DNA of 11,882 bases from assembly GCA_949286645.1 (NCBI GenBank), contig CASEDN010000008.1, forward strand, positions 1 through 11,882, written 5' to 3'. Positions 11,468-11,882 of the stretch are shown here, one piece after another (positions within the stretch are counted from its first letter, which is position 1; every line of letters starts with the position of its first letter). The notes under the pieces were generated by a model, which made no database searches, was not told the origin of the DNA, and saw nothing but the letters and a program-made list of their open reading frames with translations. A program made the position numbers and the translations under genes. This DNA is from an uncultured bacterium. GTDB lineage: Bacteria > Bacillota_I > Bacilli_A > RF39 > UBA660.

Positions 11468-11882
11468 ATGGCTTTAAAACAAGCCCCACAAAATTTGGAA
11501 GCAGAAAAAAGTGTCTTAGGTGCATGTTTCTTATCAAATAATGCTTTATTAATGACAATAGAAGCATTAGACGAAACAGACTTCTATGATGTTAGAAATG
11601 CTAAAATATTTACAGCATTAAAAAATTTGGTTGAAGATAAAATACCAGTAGATTTAACTACTTTAACTACAGAATTAACTAAATTAGACTATTTGAATGA
11701 TGTAGGAGGAGTTACCTACTTAACAGAAATAACAACCTTTGTTCCTACTGCAACTAATATAGAATATTATATAAAAGAAGTAGAAAATACATCTCTTCTA
11801 AGACGTTTAATTGAAACAGCAGAATCTATCGCTACTATGGGATATAATAGTGAAGAGAGTATTGGTGATATCCTAGATAGTG
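11468..11882 (+). CDS. dnaB: Replicative DNA helicase DnaB (DnaC in Bacillus naming), 5' part only
   Basis: Reading from ATG 11468 gives 138 open codons to the window edge. The protein begins MALKQAPQNLEAEKSVLGAC, matching the PxNxEAExxVLGA signature of replicative DnaB helicases. Most of the helical N-terminal domain follows: TDFYDVRNAKIFTALKNL near 38-55, DYLNDVGGVTYLTEI near 78-92 and IEYYIKEVENTSLLRRLIE near 102-120. The RecA-like ATPase domain lies beyond the window. The ribosome site AGGTGATGA (11456-11464) overlaps the rplI stop codon, and the gap to rplI is 10 bases, so it is co-transcribed with rplI. Identification is sure; only completeness is unknown. Confidence 0.96.
   Translation, partial: MALKQAPQNLEAEKSVLGACFLSNNALLMTIEALDETDFYDVRNAKIFTALKNLVEDKIPVDLTTLTTELTKLDYLNDVGGVTYLTEITTFVPTATNIEYYIKEVENTSLLRRLIETAESIATMGYNSEESIGDILDS

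Overview
The window is a compact, AT-rich stretch of chromosome from a low-GC Bacillota (Firmicutes) bacterium. The order rsmG - noc - parA - parB - mscS - yyzM-like - ychF - rpsF - ssb - rpsR - DHH protein - rplI - dnaB is essentially the origin-proximal region of Bacillus-type genomes. A Noc paralogue beside ParB points to the Bacilli side of the phylum. The code is standard: all Trp codons in conserved genes are TGG. None of the 15 complete genes ends in TGA (12 TAA, 3 TAG). I infer an uncultured, reduced, AT-rich Bacilli-related lineage, perhaps close to Mollicutes relatives, but cannot name it.

Layout: (1) 1-2193, rsmG (16S rRNA G527 methylation), then noc with its own promoter and a strong terminator. 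(2) 2205-6563, one tight unit with overlapping or nearly touching genes: parA, parB, an MscS channel, a DUF951 protein and an AbgT-family transporter, closed by a GCAA-loop terminator. (3) 6565-7826, monocistronic ychF, ending at a hairpin that also serves the opposing gene. (4) 7825-8752, a divergent two-gene cassette between ychF and rpsF: a leftward zinc-ribbon/membrane/DUF4352 protein and a rightward XRE repressor. Between them lie two copies of a 17-bp imperfect dyad overlapping both promoters. Bacillus subtilis, as I remember it, has no such genes here. (5) 8769-9956, the rpsF-ssb-rpsR operon, with a structured leader that can hide the rpsF Shine-Dalgarno. (6) 9967-11882, the gdpP-position DHH phosphodiesterase (short, without the membrane/PAS/GGDEF half), rplI and the 5' part of dnaB.

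The genes cover chromosome segregation and nucleoid occlusion (noc, parA, parB), replication (ssb, dnaB), translation (rsmG, ychF, rpsF, rpsR, rplI), osmotic and membrane functions (mscS, the AbgT-like transporter) and probably cyclic-di-AMP turnover (the DHH protein). The least ordinary elements are the very long disordered linker in Noc with no N-terminal membrane helix, the minimal DHH-DHHA1 protein with a His-to-Asn change in its GGGH motif, the rpsF leader switch, and the XRE/DUF4352 cassette. I saw no rRNA, tRNA, insertion sequence, CRISPR array, parS site or origin. No gene-free stretch exceeds about 110 bases.
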